Assembly (NCBI GenBank): GCA_003526375.1 | Contig: DPDG01000058.1 | Span: 59,488-100,833 of the forward strand | Origin: Lentisphaeria bacterium | GTDB lineage: Bacteria > Verrucomicrobiota > Lentisphaeria > Victivallales > UBA1829 | Direction of reading: 5' to 3' | Length of the DNA: 41,346 nt | In this document: positions 27,601 through 34,903 of the stretch, one piece after another | How positions within the stretch are numbered: the first letter of the stretch is position 1 | How the letters are laid out: every line of letters starts with the position of its first letter | Notes under the pieces: model-generated | Told to the model about the DNA's origin: nothing | What the model saw: only the letters and a program-made list of their open reading frames with translations | Database searches by the model: none | Program-made: the position numbers and the translations under genes

Positions 27601-27879
27601 CGTCAGGGCGCGATAATCGGTATCCGGTTTGTAAAGAGTGTGAATTCTGAGAGAGGATTTTCCGAACAGGGCATTTCCCTCGTCAATCACATACGGTTTT
27701 GTCCGCCATTTTTCGGGAGAATAGCCGGTTCCGTATACGTGGGCACTCCGGTAGCCATGAAAGCCCTGTTCAAAAGACGGATTTCCCTGCAGGTTTTTTG
27801 AGGACCGGTCCGGCAGGGAGAGATTTTCCAGTGCCTTGAAATCAATTCCCGCCGCCGTATCCGTGGTTACTTTTTTTTT
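24670..27879 (-). CDS. Split exported glycoside hydrolase, C-terminal part, cassette C
   Basis: This frame is open and protein-like up to the A9 tract at 27871-27879, with no start codon and ribosome site of its own; the GTG at 27688-27690 lacks one. Upstream of that GTG it still encodes convincing protein (NLQGNPSFEQGFHGYRS), the typical opening of a CBM4/9-like domain that runs on into the frame. A GH-A-type barrel follows, with candidate catalytic Glu residues in FYGEIKAKF (E384 from the GTG) and FFPEMMHWG (E500). A C-terminal CBM9/DOMON-like domain has WNNDCLQVYID and RNADGYTYRVFFPAKYL. The part with the signal peptide is the neighbouring frame 27867-28676. With one -1 shift the two give a single 1335-residue secreted protein. 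The substrate is unknown. Confidence 0.8.
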   Translation of the reverse strand, partial: KKKVTTDTAAGIDFKALENLSLPDRSSKNLQGNPSFEQGFHGYRSAHVYGTGYSPEKWRTKPYVIDEGNALFGKSSLRIHTLYKPDTDYRALTNAGNLTGPPVIVPPGIYTCSFYAKGTRAGQRVNVWIPHFSTGSMYAGLAHLTVSPGKDWRRYHFTFETKVSMPVNLNINADSPDGTGYVWLDGLQLESGNQATPFETKPVEGRLLTSAPDNFISAKEKINAKMKLVTIPGAKGKAVVKVKNFYNEEILRTELTFTADHTGSAVISLPFDGKLGKGIFVIRTDYELADGRKSFDFHRLTVCDFLENKHALKNFFAEDYGHLEQRYNLLDYLERYRKVGLGAKNHLFNWSKIISDTYRSYGVEPTDSSVGTLISDPDTRKLIGFGILPTGSVGYGKFPDDPEYLIRDFKLDAGGVLTDAYLAKLTEAAKTVAKAHPWIKLWCFYGEIKAKFPDEWWSKDASPEATVKVFARLLKACADGVRQGNPQAKVYQDAPCNMNPGGGIAETELLLKECNRIGVKFDVIGIHPYRFSPENPDLDADIRTFLAMLDRNGYKDTPVFFPEMMHWGAYNIPQWGTESSSWQGTPRSWHNGAISYDMGWTEKLSAAWRARSWLMALKYSDRIFSVQSGAMNNFDMDLYLTPFASQIVSNTLGNLLGNSRFRKEVRFAPFIRCYIFEDERKRPVAALWCHQERVDSGKVDAPVAEADFGAALEGAFDLMNHPRAVPQGKITFPVTSFPLFLRGKPGTLADMIKALENASLVSGDGITPVLVSSRPVSPAEMKITVENLVSRDLAGTLNGHGITVKGSSSGSLSLPLPIPLKDTEITHQQIPVEFKTGQSQFKADSSFDGFCCRKVKDGLTLSEIDWAKLPAVTFTKYTGKQKETDGSFRMAWNTQGLFLEVNVKDRKFVHEEYPRMAERWNNDCLQVYIDTFADARSKQKQGYDENDYEYGIFPNHAGTSACVYRAHLVDQQLGLGTAAPQKNTVAEDIPSTFTRNADGYTYRVFFPAKYLLPARMQKGYVMGFGLFAPNVDDPAAKKEKRMTSALTLDEDSKGCFNRPHKWPLLLLWE

Positions 27880-27880
27880 A
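27867..27880 (-). other. A9 slippery tract, possible -1 frameshift site
   Basis: On the minus strand the zero frame reads ATA AAA AAA AAG TAA. It contains the heptamer A AAA AAG, the same as the programmed -1 site of E. coli dnaX, with a stop as the next codon. A -1 shift joins the two halves exactly. An AGGG lies 6 nt upstream of the heptamer. I see no strong stem-loop downstream. Polymerase slippage, phase variation or a sequencing error in the homopolymer are alternatives. Confidence 0.7.
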
Positions 27881-28676
27881 TGCCCTGCCGGATGTCGAGA
27901 AAAACCGTCAGATGACGGGTCTTCTTATTGTCCACGAAATTGAAGCGCAGTCCGTCTTTGATCGCCCATGAATTGAACAGGTCGATATCAGGTTTTACCG
28001 CAGTAATGGAAAAAGTCTTGCCCGGATCGTCCGGCAGAAAAACGACTTTGAATTCTTTCGGGCGGTATTCTCCGCAGATGATGCCGGAAACCGCTTCCGT
28101 GGGAAGCATTGTTTTTTTGCCGTTCAGCGTGATGCTTTTTCCTCCGCCTGTCTTATAGGGCATCATGAAGAACAGGGAGTGCCCTTCCAGAGCCAGGTTC
28201 TGATCTTCCGACGGAGTCCATTGAATGTCGATTTTGATCAGGCCGTCCGGCAGGAGTTCGACCTGCTGTTTGCACGCTTCCCACGAGGGGTAATCACCGA
28301 TCTTCATGAAAGTATCGGCATAAAACGTATTGCCCGATTTCCTGAAAGATGACTTTTCCTGGTCCGCGAACCAGCGGCCGCATTCAATCCAGTATGGTTT
28401 CTTTATTGCTTTGTCTTCGCCTGTGAAATAGTAGAAAAAGCGTCCCAGCATCTCGCCGTCGCAGGTCAGAGTCATGCCGCTGTTGTTCTGCAGATCCAGC
28501 CTCTTGTTGCCGCAGACGATCGCATTGCCTTCAATTCTGGGAACCAGCGTCTGTATCTGGTCGGCAGATGCTTTTTCTGTCGGGGCGAATTCCGCTTTTC
28601 CCGATGGCAGCGGCATTTGTTCTGCCGCTCCGAGCGACAGCGCCGCAACTGACAGCAGGGTTAACATTTTCTTCAT
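27867..28676 (-). CDS. Split exported glycoside hydrolase, N-terminal part, cassette C
   Basis: The 269-residue frame starts with a signal peptide (MKKMLTLLSVAALSLGAAEQ) after a strong ribosome site (aggagg). The rest is a beta-rich domain that I cannot assign, ending FLDIRQGIKKK and a TAA right after an A9 run. The next frame continues with coherent protein from the same spot, so I read this as the N-terminus of one gene with 24670-27879. Taken alone it would be a small exported protein. It follows the SSS transporter by 53 bp. Confidence 0.75.
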   Translation of the reverse strand: MKKMLTLLSVAALSLGAAEQMPLPSGKAEFAPTEKASADQIQTLVPRIEGNAIVCGNKRLDLQNNSGMTLTCDGEMLGRFFYYFTGEDKAIKKPYWIECGRWFADQEKSSFRKSGNTFYADTFMKIGDYPSWEACKQQVELLPDGLIKIDIQWTPSEDQNLALEGHSLFFMMPYKTGGGKSITLNGKKTMLPTEAVSGIICGEYRPKEFKVVFLPDDPGKTFSITAVKPDIDLFNSWAIKDGLRFNFVDNKKTRHLTVFLDIRQGIKKK

Positions 28677-28729
28677 AATACCTCCTGTGGTTAATTATGT
28701 TTTTGTTTGGAAATGAATTCCGTTTCAAT

Positions 28730-30994
28730 TCAATGATTATCCTGGAAAACCTGTCCGTTATCCTCCGGGTTTTCACTTCGCTTTTCCAGATCGGCAAAAA
28801 GACGATAGGTGTCATACGCGCCGCCGATCATGAACCAGACCGTGGAAATGATTCCGACGATTCCCGGGATGAGCAGCGATGTGATGTAGAATTTGATCGT
28901 CCACCATTCCTTTGGCCAGGGACTGACCGCATTCCAGATGACGATCATTAAAAATGCGATGCCGATCTGGTATATGATCGAATATCCGAAGACCGAATAG
29001 GCGATGATCTTGTCGCCGCGGGTGTATTCCGGCGTGATGCCGATCAACTTGCTGAAAATATTTCTTGGCGTCCACGGTTCCGCCGGCACTTCCGGGGTGT
29101 CCGCATATGCGCCGCGATGCAGAAGCCGTTCCAGATTGTAAGGTTTGTAAGTCAGGTAAGAACCGGCAATATATCCGCCGACGGACAGAACCATGGAGAT
29201 GAAATAAATTTCAAAGGAGTTGATCGGGAATTTCACCGGATCCATGGACCAGGCGATCCACGGGTGGAAGGGAGCGGAAATTGTTTCCAGAAAACTGTTC
29301 AGGGTTTCTACTGTTCCCCACTGTTCCAGTACCGGGTAAATGCTTTTTGCCCAGTTGCGCTGAAAAATCAGTCCGAGCATGGAAAATCCGGAGCCGAAGA
29401 AAATGGCACACCATGCACCGGTCAGGTTTCCAAAACGGCTGTAAAGTCCGAAGACCATGATCGGGCCCGCGCCGCCGAGCCAGATTGCGCACATGATCGT
29501 TGTAAACATATTGATGTAATCCAGCTGTGCGAAAAAGATGGAAACGATCAGGAAAAAGAGGGCAACGCCTACGGAGGCGAGACGCAGATACAGCAGGTGT
29601 TTTTCCTGCGGAAGACGCCCTTTGAACATAGGCAGCACCACGTCCTGCATCAAAGTCGAAGACGCATTGAAAATACGGCTGTCGTCCGAGGAAATCAGCA
29701 GCATGATCATCAGGAGGCAGAACAGCCCGAGCATTCCCACCGGGAAGATTTTGCTGACCACGGACGGCATCATCATCTGCTGATAAAGCGAGCGGTACTT
29801 CTGGAACTGGTAACGTCCTTCGGGAGTGTCGCCGAGCGTGTCTCTCACCGCATTGAAATAGGGGGTGTCGAGGTTCTGCTGCTGAGACATGGGGGTCTGG
29901 AACATTTCCGGTGTCACCGCGGCGGGGATTTTGCGTATTTCCGCAAGCACCTTCTCCCGGACGGCCGCATCGGGCACGGCTTCCTGCAGGACTTTTGCCG
30001 AAAGACTTTGCCGGATAGCCGTATTGGAGATTCCGAACCGGTTGTTCGTATTGGAGAAATGGGAACTTGTCATGAAGGTGATGACGATGATCGCCAGCAG
30101 GAGGATCATGACCCATGCCATGCCGTTCCGCCATGCGCCGAGCACGCCGGCCATTTTCTGTTCATGCGGGGTTCTTCCGGCTCCGCTGGTGTCATTGCCG
30201 ATCCAGCCGGCCCGGTTCAGGATGGAGCCGAGAAGTGTGACGATCAAAGCGAATACGTTGAAATCCCGCAGTTGTGAAATATCATACGGATTCATGAAAC
30301 TCTGTCCGGGAGCCCGGTTCCACATGACCGGTGCGATATCGCCCGACCAGGAGAAATTCAGGATGATGTAACCTACGATGATGACGAAGATCGGATAGCA
30401 GAGAAGCCCCTGGAAGCAGTCCGTCACCAGCAGGGAAATGCGTCCGCCTGGCCAGATGATGACCAGTGCCAGAAACAGACAGAGTGAAACAATGATGACA
30501 TAGCAGGGCAGGTTGATGCCGCAGATCATAATTCTGTGCGGAAGTCCGAGATAGTAGATGAAGAAGTTTGCTGCGACAGCGGGTCCGATGGCATTGGTGA
30601 CCATTTCAGCAAAAGTCCGGAGCGACGCACAGAATATGCGGAAGAACTTGCTGCCGTAACGCAGTTCAAGGAACTGCCCCAGAGAGAGGCAGCGTGTTTC
30701 GCGCCAGCGATACATACAGAAACCGGTCAGTGCCATGAAGATTCCCACGGGCGCCGTCATGGCTGCCCAGAATCCGACTGCAAAACCCGTCTGGTAATTT
30801 TGTTCTGCTCCCGCAACCAGAGTGATGACCGACAACGCCGCTGCCAAGTCTCCGACAGATAGCACATACCGCCCTGCAACGCGCCCCGCCGCAAGAAAAT
30901 CTGCCACGCTTCTCGCATATTTACGCGAATAGACTGCCATGCCTATGACAAAGCATAATGGAATAATTACAATTATCCAGTCAATCCAGCTCAT
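28730..30994 (-). CDS. Sodium:solute symporter (SSS family), cassette C
   Basis: This 754-residue inner-membrane protein has 13 or more hydrophobic segments and SSS-family features: the start SWIDWIIVIIPLCFVIGMAVYSRKY, a FLAAGR segment, and a second helix with LAAALSVITLVAGAEQ. It has a long soluble insertion (about 330-420) and a C-terminal extension. Family members import sugars, amino acids or related solutes with sodium. It lies 15 bp after the pseudopilin and before the split glycosidase, so import of a product of that enzyme is inferred. It is the only transporter in the four cassettes. The ribosome site (ggcgga, 8 nt) is modest. Confidence 0.9.
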   Translation of the reverse strand: MSWIDWIIVIIPLCFVIGMAVYSRKYARSVADFLAAGRVAGRYVLSVGDLAAALSVITLVAGAEQNYQTGFAVGFWAAMTAPVGIFMALTGFCMYRWRETRCLSLGQFLELRYGSKFFRIFCASLRTFAEMVTNAIGPAVAANFFIYYLGLPHRIMICGINLPCYVIIVSLCLFLALVIIWPGGRISLLVTDCFQGLLCYPIFVIIVGYIILNFSWSGDIAPVMWNRAPGQSFMNPYDISQLRDFNVFALIVTLLGSILNRAGWIGNDTSGAGRTPHEQKMAGVLGAWRNGMAWVMILLLAIIVITFMTSSHFSNTNNRFGISNTAIRQSLSAKVLQEAVPDAAVREKVLAEIRKIPAAVTPEMFQTPMSQQQNLDTPYFNAVRDTLGDTPEGRYQFQKYRSLYQQMMMPSVVSKIFPVGMLGLFCLLMIMLLISSDDSRIFNASSTLMQDVVLPMFKGRLPQEKHLLYLRLASVGVALFFLIVSIFFAQLDYINMFTTIMCAIWLGGAGPIMVFGLYSRFGNLTGAWCAIFFGSGFSMLGLIFQRNWAKSIYPVLEQWGTVETLNSFLETISAPFHPWIAWSMDPVKFPINSFEIYFISMVLSVGGYIAGSYLTYKPYNLERLLHRGAYADTPEVPAEPWTPRNIFSKLIGITPEYTRGDKIIAYSVFGYSIIYQIGIAFLMIVIWNAVSPWPKEWWTIKFYITSLLIPGIVGIISTVWFMIGGAYDTYRLFADLEKRSENPEDNGQVFQDNH

Positions 30995-31009
30995 TTCTGT
31001 TATCCGCCC

Positions 31010-31807
31010 TTAAAGGTTTTGAAATACGGTCCATTTTGCCGCAGCAGAATCTACTGTCGGGTCAATCATGAACATGGCGCCCCGCACATCCTTGTATTGC
31101 ACACTGTTTACGTGTCCGTCGGCATAGAGAAGATTGCTGGCGTTACCGTGAGCGTTCAGTAAAATGGCAGTTCCCTGAATATCGGTGTTTCCGGCAGGTT
31201 TGATATGAAGCGCGAATCCGGTATAGTCTTTGAAATAATTGTGTACGGCACGCTCTGTAAGCCACTGCCTTTCCGCAAGTGCAACTAAAACGGAAGGCCG
31301 TTTGATTTCGGAGACATTGCAGCCGAGATATTGGTCTGTTGTTCCTCCGAGGCCGCCGCCGCACCACCATGCGTTGGCGTTGATATTGTAGGACTGGGAA
31401 TCTCTCCCCGTCTGATGAATTCCCGATGTCAACGGTTGATAGGTCGGGCAGCGCAGCTGATGAAGACGCGGATTGTAGGAGCCCACGGAAACGCTTTTGT
31501 ATTTTGTGTAACCCAGCTCATCAAGCAGGTCGCTCCACTGCCCGACACTCAGATTGACATTTCCTTTGGTGTTCAAATCGCCGCCTCTCATATACCATCC
31601 CCCGTAATCATCGGTGTAACTATGGAAAACAAGCCCGTACTGTTTCTCCATATTGACGCATGAAATGCGTTTTGCCGTCTCTCTTGCCTTGTTCAACGCA
31701 GGCAGGAGCATTCCCGCAAGAATTGCAATAATAGCAATAACGACGAGGAGTTCTATTAATGTAAAAAGATGTTTATGCCTGCTGATTGTTTTACTTTTAC
31801 TGCCCAT
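31010..31807 (-). CDS. Prepilin-like protein with H-X9-DG motif, cassette C
   Basis: This 265-residue pseudopilin starts MGSKSKTISRHKHLFTLIELL, with the helix LLVVIAIIAILAGMLLPALNKARE. The residue before Phe is Leu instead of Gly. The motif AHGNASNLLYADGH is a full H-X9-DG. I chose the ATG at 31807 because aggagg lies 7 nt upstream; an in-frame TTG at 31831 overlaps the regulator's stop and is less likely. It sits 20 bp after the regulator and 15 bp before the transporter. Confidence 0.9.
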   Translation of the reverse strand: MGSKSKTISRHKHLFTLIELLVVIAIIAILAGMLLPALNKARETAKRISCVNMEKQYGLVFHSYTDDYGGWYMRGGDLNTKGNVNLSVGQWSDLLDELGYTKYKSVSVGSYNPRLHQLRCPTYQPLTSGIHQTGRDSQSYNINANAWWCGGGLGGTTDQYLGCNVSEIKRPSVLVALAERQWLTERAVHNYFKDYTGFALHIKPAGNTDIQGTAILLNAHGNASNLLYADGHVNSVQYKDVRGAMFMIDPTVDSAAAKWTVFQNL

Positions 31808-31827
31808 GATGCATCCTCCTGTTGTTT

Positions 31828-32874
31828 TCAATTGATGTTCCTTATTGTTTGTCCGGGAAGCAATGCCGGAAAAAGTTCCTCCCGGAAAGTCCCTGATGTT
31901 CCTTTACTGAAAATACGTTGTTCAAACCAGTTTCCGATCAGGTCTTCCATCGGCTGCCTGAAGTCGATGGAATCCGGTTCGAGCCCGTGGAAGAAGCGGG
32001 GATCGCTTTTGCCGTAAACAAGACACGAGACATCTTCCGGAACACGGACTCCGTGCTGATCCAGAGCTTCCATCACGTTGCGTGCAAGGGTGAAGGAAAA
32101 ATAGAGCATGGTATATTGGAACGGGGTTTTCTTGCTCAGCATTTCCGTGAAGTCATGGAAAGTGCAGATGTCGCATACCGAGTCGCTTGCCGGAGAAAGG
32201 AGCTCTTCCCGGACATGATAATAGGTGAATCCGGGATTTTTGTGCACGTGCAGTCTTTCTTTCGAATCCCGGTGGACAAACAGGATTTTCCGGTGTCCAG
32301 CGCCGGATGCCGCACGGACAACCTGATGCGCTTCATTCCGTTTATTCAGAAAGATACTGTCCTGCTCCTGCTCTTTTTCTCTCGTCAGGAGCAAAAGCGG
32401 GATCTTGCTTCCGGCAAACGCCTCCGCATATTTCCTGCTGTCTTTTCCTGCGTAATTCTCCCAGATGACGCCGTCCAGATTGCGCGCCTGTTCCACCAGA
32501 CGGCGCGGCTGTCTGGAATCCGGGCGGAAGAGCAGTTCAAGATACATTCCGTATTTTTCCACGGCATCCGCTATCATGACGGAAAACTGATTCAACGCCG
32601 GTTCACCGCTTTCGCGTATTGTCCCGATGGTCTTCTGCGGATAAGAGAATCCGGCAATATACTTGGGGTTGACATAAGTGCCCATGCCGCGGCGGGTTAC
32701 CAGAATCCGGTCGTCCACAAGCGCCTTGAGTGCGCCGCGGACAGTCACCCTGCTGACGCTGAACAGTTCGCAGAGTTCATTTTCAGAAAGAATCCTGACA
32801 TTCCCGCCGTCTGATTTGAAGACAAGATTGTAGATATAAGATCTGACCTTGATATATTCCGGAACCGGTTTCAT
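31828..32874 (-). CDS. GntR-type regulator with LacI-like sensor, cassette C
   Basis: The 348-residue protein has a GntR winged helix-turn-helix (about 5-70: ILSENELCELFSVSRVTVRGALKALVDDRILVTRRGMGTYV) followed by a LacI-type effector domain ending GKSDPRFFHGLEPDSIDFRQPMEDLIG. I place the start at 32874, preceded by ggag at 5-6 nt; the frame is open for 49 more codons but crosses the promoter and its repeats. Two 21-bp direct repeats in the promoter and leader are its likely binding sites, which would make it autoregulatory. Confidence 0.88.
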   Translation of the reverse strand: MKPVPEYIKVRSYIYNLVFKSDGGNVRILSENELCELFSVSRVTVRGALKALVDDRILVTRRGMGTYVNPKYIAGFSYPQKTIGTIRESGEPALNQFSVMIADAVEKYGMYLELLFRPDSRQPRRLVEQARNLDGVIWENYAGKDSRKYAEAFAGSKIPLLLLTREKEQEQDSIFLNKRNEAHQVVRAASGAGHRKILFVHRDSKERLHVHKNPGFTYYHVREELLSPASDSVCDICTFHDFTEMLSKKTPFQYTMLYFSFTLARNVMEALDQHGVRVPEDVSCLVYGKSDPRFFHGLEPDSIDFRQPMEDLIGNWFEQRIFSKGTSGTFREELFPALLPGQTIRNIN

Positions 32875-32883
32875 TGTTTCTCC

Positions 32884-32934
32884 AATAATACAACATAAAC
32901 ATGTCTTTGTCTTAATAATACAATATAAACATGT
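32884..32934 (-). promoter_or_regulatory. Direct-repeat operator of cassette C
   Basis: Two 21-bp copies at 32884-32904 and 32914-32934 differ at one base and are spaced exactly 30 bp apart. Each contains a partial dyad (acat-aaac-atgt, perfect in the first copy). One copy covers the spacer and -10 box, the other the start of the transcript. Confidence 0.7.
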
Positions 32935-32943
32935 TATTGTCAA
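32915..32943 (-). promoter_or_regulatory. Cassette C promoter
   Basis: On the minus strand TTGACA (32938-32943) and TATTAT (32915-32920) are 17 bp apart. Transcription should start near 32908, giving a leader of about 34 nt. Confidence 0.7.
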
Positions 32944-33128
32944 GAGGGAAAAACAGAAAAAAGAGATTTTTCTTGAAAAATATACAGCCCGGCGCTTCTG
33001 CCGGAATCCGGAATCAGGCAAATAAGGTCTTTATCATAAAAAAGAGCAACAGCGATTGTATTTTTCCATTTCAGACATTATCTTATGGAAGCCGCTTTTT
33101 TTCACAACATCATGGATGGGAGACAGTC

Positions 33129-33560
33129 ATGACGGGGAAAACCATACTTCTGCTTTCTGCGGCAGCGGCGGGAGTCCTTGCACTGTTCATTGCGGTTCGT
33201 ATTTACGATCCTGTGCATGAGATTCCGGTCTCGCTGAAAATCAAGAACGATACGGATGGCACGATCCGCGACTGTCTGCTGATTTGTAATCAGCGGGAAA
33301 GGATGCCGCTGGGGGAAATCGGCAATGGGAAAAGCGTCAGGATCGCCTATGTCCCGGATGGAAAATCCGAACTCGAATTTGAATATTTCCTGCACCATAA
33401 ACGTTACTTCGTGAAGTGGCAGTATCCGCGTCCCATGCCCGGATGCTGCACTTTGGATGTCTGCAACAGTCGGACGCATATCCGATACTCGGAGAACAAT
33501 CTCCGGAAACAGAAAGAAAACGGGAGAAAATCCGTCATCTGGATGACGCTCAATATGTAA
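33129..33560 (+). CDS. Small membrane-anchored protein of unknown function
   Basis: I do not recognise this 143-residue protein. It has one N-terminal hydrophobic segment (ILLLSAAAAGVLALFIAVRIY) and a beta-rich, Cys-containing outer domain (SLKIKNDTDGTIRDCLLICNQ; PMPGCCTLDVCNS). The ATG at 33129 follows gggag by about 6 nt and begins the hydrophobic helix; the longer frame from 32931 crosses the cassette C promoter region. The next gene begins 22 bp later, so the two probably form an operon. Confidence 0.65.
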   Translation: MTGKTILLLSAAAAGVLALFIAVRIYDPVHEIPVSLKIKNDTDGTIRDCLLICNQRERMPLGEIGNGKSVRIAYVPDGKSELEFEYFLHHKRYFVKWQYPRPMPGCCTLDVCNSRTHIRYSENNLRKQKENGRKSVIWMTLNM

Positions 33561-33582
33561 AACAAAGAAAAGGAGTCCGGTT

Positions 33583-34116
33583 GTGAAAGGGAAAATCCTC
33601 TGTCTGGTTCTGATAGCATTGAGTTTTGTACTGTGCTGTTCCTGTGCGATGCAGGAAAAAGGTCAATGTCTGACGGAAAAGCGCTGGCGTCAGGGAGACA
33701 TCGCAGTTATTGATCAGGGAATCGAAAAGCCCGGAACATATTTAATTGAAATCAAATTGACGGAATCTGTTGTGGGGAGTGCAAGCAGTCAGAGAATTTC
33801 CTTTTTCCCAAGAATATTCGCAGTTCCGGAGCAATGGGCGGGTGTGCATATCGGTAAAGACGTTCCGGACAGTAGAATCAGGCTGACAGTCAGGCTGGGC
33901 GATGAGAATATCACGATTGACAGGGGGGTGGGAAATTTTTGCAAAATCAAGATCAGATTGCTGGAAAAACGGAAAGTCCATGTAAGCGGAATCATAGCCG
34001 TCTGCAACCGGCCGGATCAGTTCGCGCAAATCTATCCGGTCAATCTGATCTGCAATCTGAATGAAAAACAGATGTTCCTGTCGGAGGAGATCATTCCGGC
34101 TCCGGCAGAAAAGTGA
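33583..34116 (+). CDS. Small exported, probably lipid-anchored protein of unknown function
   Basis: This 177-residue protein starts with GTG, fixed by aaaggag 7 nt upstream. The signal peptide MKGKILCLVLIALSFVLCCSC ends in a Cys-rich stretch that could be a loose lipobox. The body is beta-rich with no family I recognise. It follows 33129-33560 closely and has similar size and export, so a shared envelope role is possible. Confidence 0.65.
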   Translation: MKGKILCLVLIALSFVLCCSCAMQEKGQCLTEKRWRQGDIAVIDQGIEKPGTYLIEIKLTESVVGSASSQRISFFPRIFAVPEQWAGVHIGKDVPDSRIRLTVRLGDENITIDRGVGNFCKIKIRLLEKRKVHVSGIIAVCNRPDQFAQIYPVNLICNLNEKQMFLSEEIIPAPAEK

Positions 34117-34129
34117 TATCGGGACAGGA

Positions 34130-34150
34130 CCGGAAGAATGAGTTCTCCGG
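34130..34150. terminator. Hairpin between convergent genes, possible terminator
   Basis: Ccgg and agaa pair with ttct and ccgg across a tgag loop, with one bulged A. There is no clear T run. It lies between the stop of the small exported protein and that of sodN. Confidence 0.3.
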
Positions 34151-34162
34151 CCCTTCCGTCAG

Positions 34163-34633
34163 TCAATGTTCATGATGAATCGCGGCGGGCGGATATGCCT
34201 TTTCAAAGGCTTTCAGCGTGGCGCGCATACGGACGGTAATCGCGGGGTCCACACTCTGCTTGGCTTTCATGGCATCAATCAGAAGACTGTGCAGAAGCGT
34301 GATCTGCGTCACATATTCCGCATAGCCTTTTTCTCCCGGTTTGACCGGAACAATGCGCTGCGTCATAAAGTATTCCGATACGACAGTTTGGATTTTCTGC
34401 GCGTGCAGGTCTTTATTGTTGATCCAGCGGACAAGCTGGTTATAGTCGATTGTTTTTTCCCCGGACAGTTTTCTGATTGCGGCGACACTCTTGTCGATCG
34501 TGTTCAGATCCTCGTAAATCATGGATGTCCTGAGCGGATCATTGTAGATTCCGCACGGAATCTGGCAATGTGCGTAAAGATGAATGGAGCCTGCGAGAAG
34601 CAGACAGACGGCGGCGGAAATCATTTTCTTCAT
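34163..34633 (-). CDS. sodN: Nickel superoxide dismutase with Sec signal peptide
   Basis: The 156-residue protein carries the nickel-hook motif HCQIPCGIY, matching the HCxxPCxxY signature of NiSOD, in which His1, Cys2 and Cys6 of the mature protein bind nickel. Ahead of it is a 21-residue signal peptide (MKKMISAAVCLLLAGSIHLYA); cleavage after YA would leave His as residue 1. The rest is helical, as expected for the four-helix NiSOD fold. NiSODs of Streptomyces are cytoplasmic and matured by SodX, so an exported form would be matured by signal peptidase instead (inference). Start 34633 has a ggggg-rich ribosome site; the frame extends 36 codons upstream without one. No sodX-like gene is next to it. 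Confidence 0.85.
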   Translation of the reverse strand: MKKMISAAVCLLLAGSIHLYAHCQIPCGIYNDPLRTSMIYEDLNTIDKSVAAIRKLSGEKTIDYNQLVRWINNKDLHAQKIQTVVSEYFMTQRIVPVKPGEKGYAEYVTQITLLHSLLIDAMKAKQSVDPAITVRMRATLKAFEKAYPPAAIHHEH

Positions 34634-34680
34634 AAGTCCCCCCTTGAAGTTTGTTTTGTGGTTGAAAATCCCCGTATCCC

Positions 34681-34710
34681 TTAATATTGCCGCGGAAATT
34701 GGAATGTCAA
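34681..34710 (-). promoter_or_regulatory. Likely sodN promoter
   Basis: On the minus strand TTGACA (34705-34710) and TATTAA (34681-34686) are 18 bp apart, about 50 bp before the chosen start. Confidence 0.5.
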
Positions 34711-34856
34711 ACCGAAAACTCCTTTTTCTTTCTGAAAACAAAGCCGTATGCCATGCACTTGTGGGTATCGGACGGTCCGTTCAGATGGAAGATCAATTTT
34801 TCTTTGTCAATCCTTGTCAAATCTGTCATTCGTTTATTTTTTATGAAAAATGGGGG

Positions 34857-34884
34857 TTGACAGCAGGAATGATTTGATTATAAT
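34857..34884 (+). promoter_or_regulatory. Cassette D promoter
   Basis: Perfect TTGACA (34857-34862) and TATAAT (34879-34884) are 16 bp apart. Transcription would begin near 34891, only about 12 nt before the start codon, which rules out the in-frame ATG at 34850. Confidence 0.75.
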
Positions 34885-34903
34885 AACAAACAAGGAGTTG
34901 ATG

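Noticed and set aside
27688..27690. GTG as independent start of the cassette C glycosidase
   Set aside because: No ribosome site precedes it, and the same frame encodes coherent protein for about 60 codons upstream, up to the A9 tract.
32884..32934. Repeats as a CRISPR array
   Set aside because: Only two copies with a 9-bp gap, located on a promoter; the arrangement fits operators, not CRISPR.
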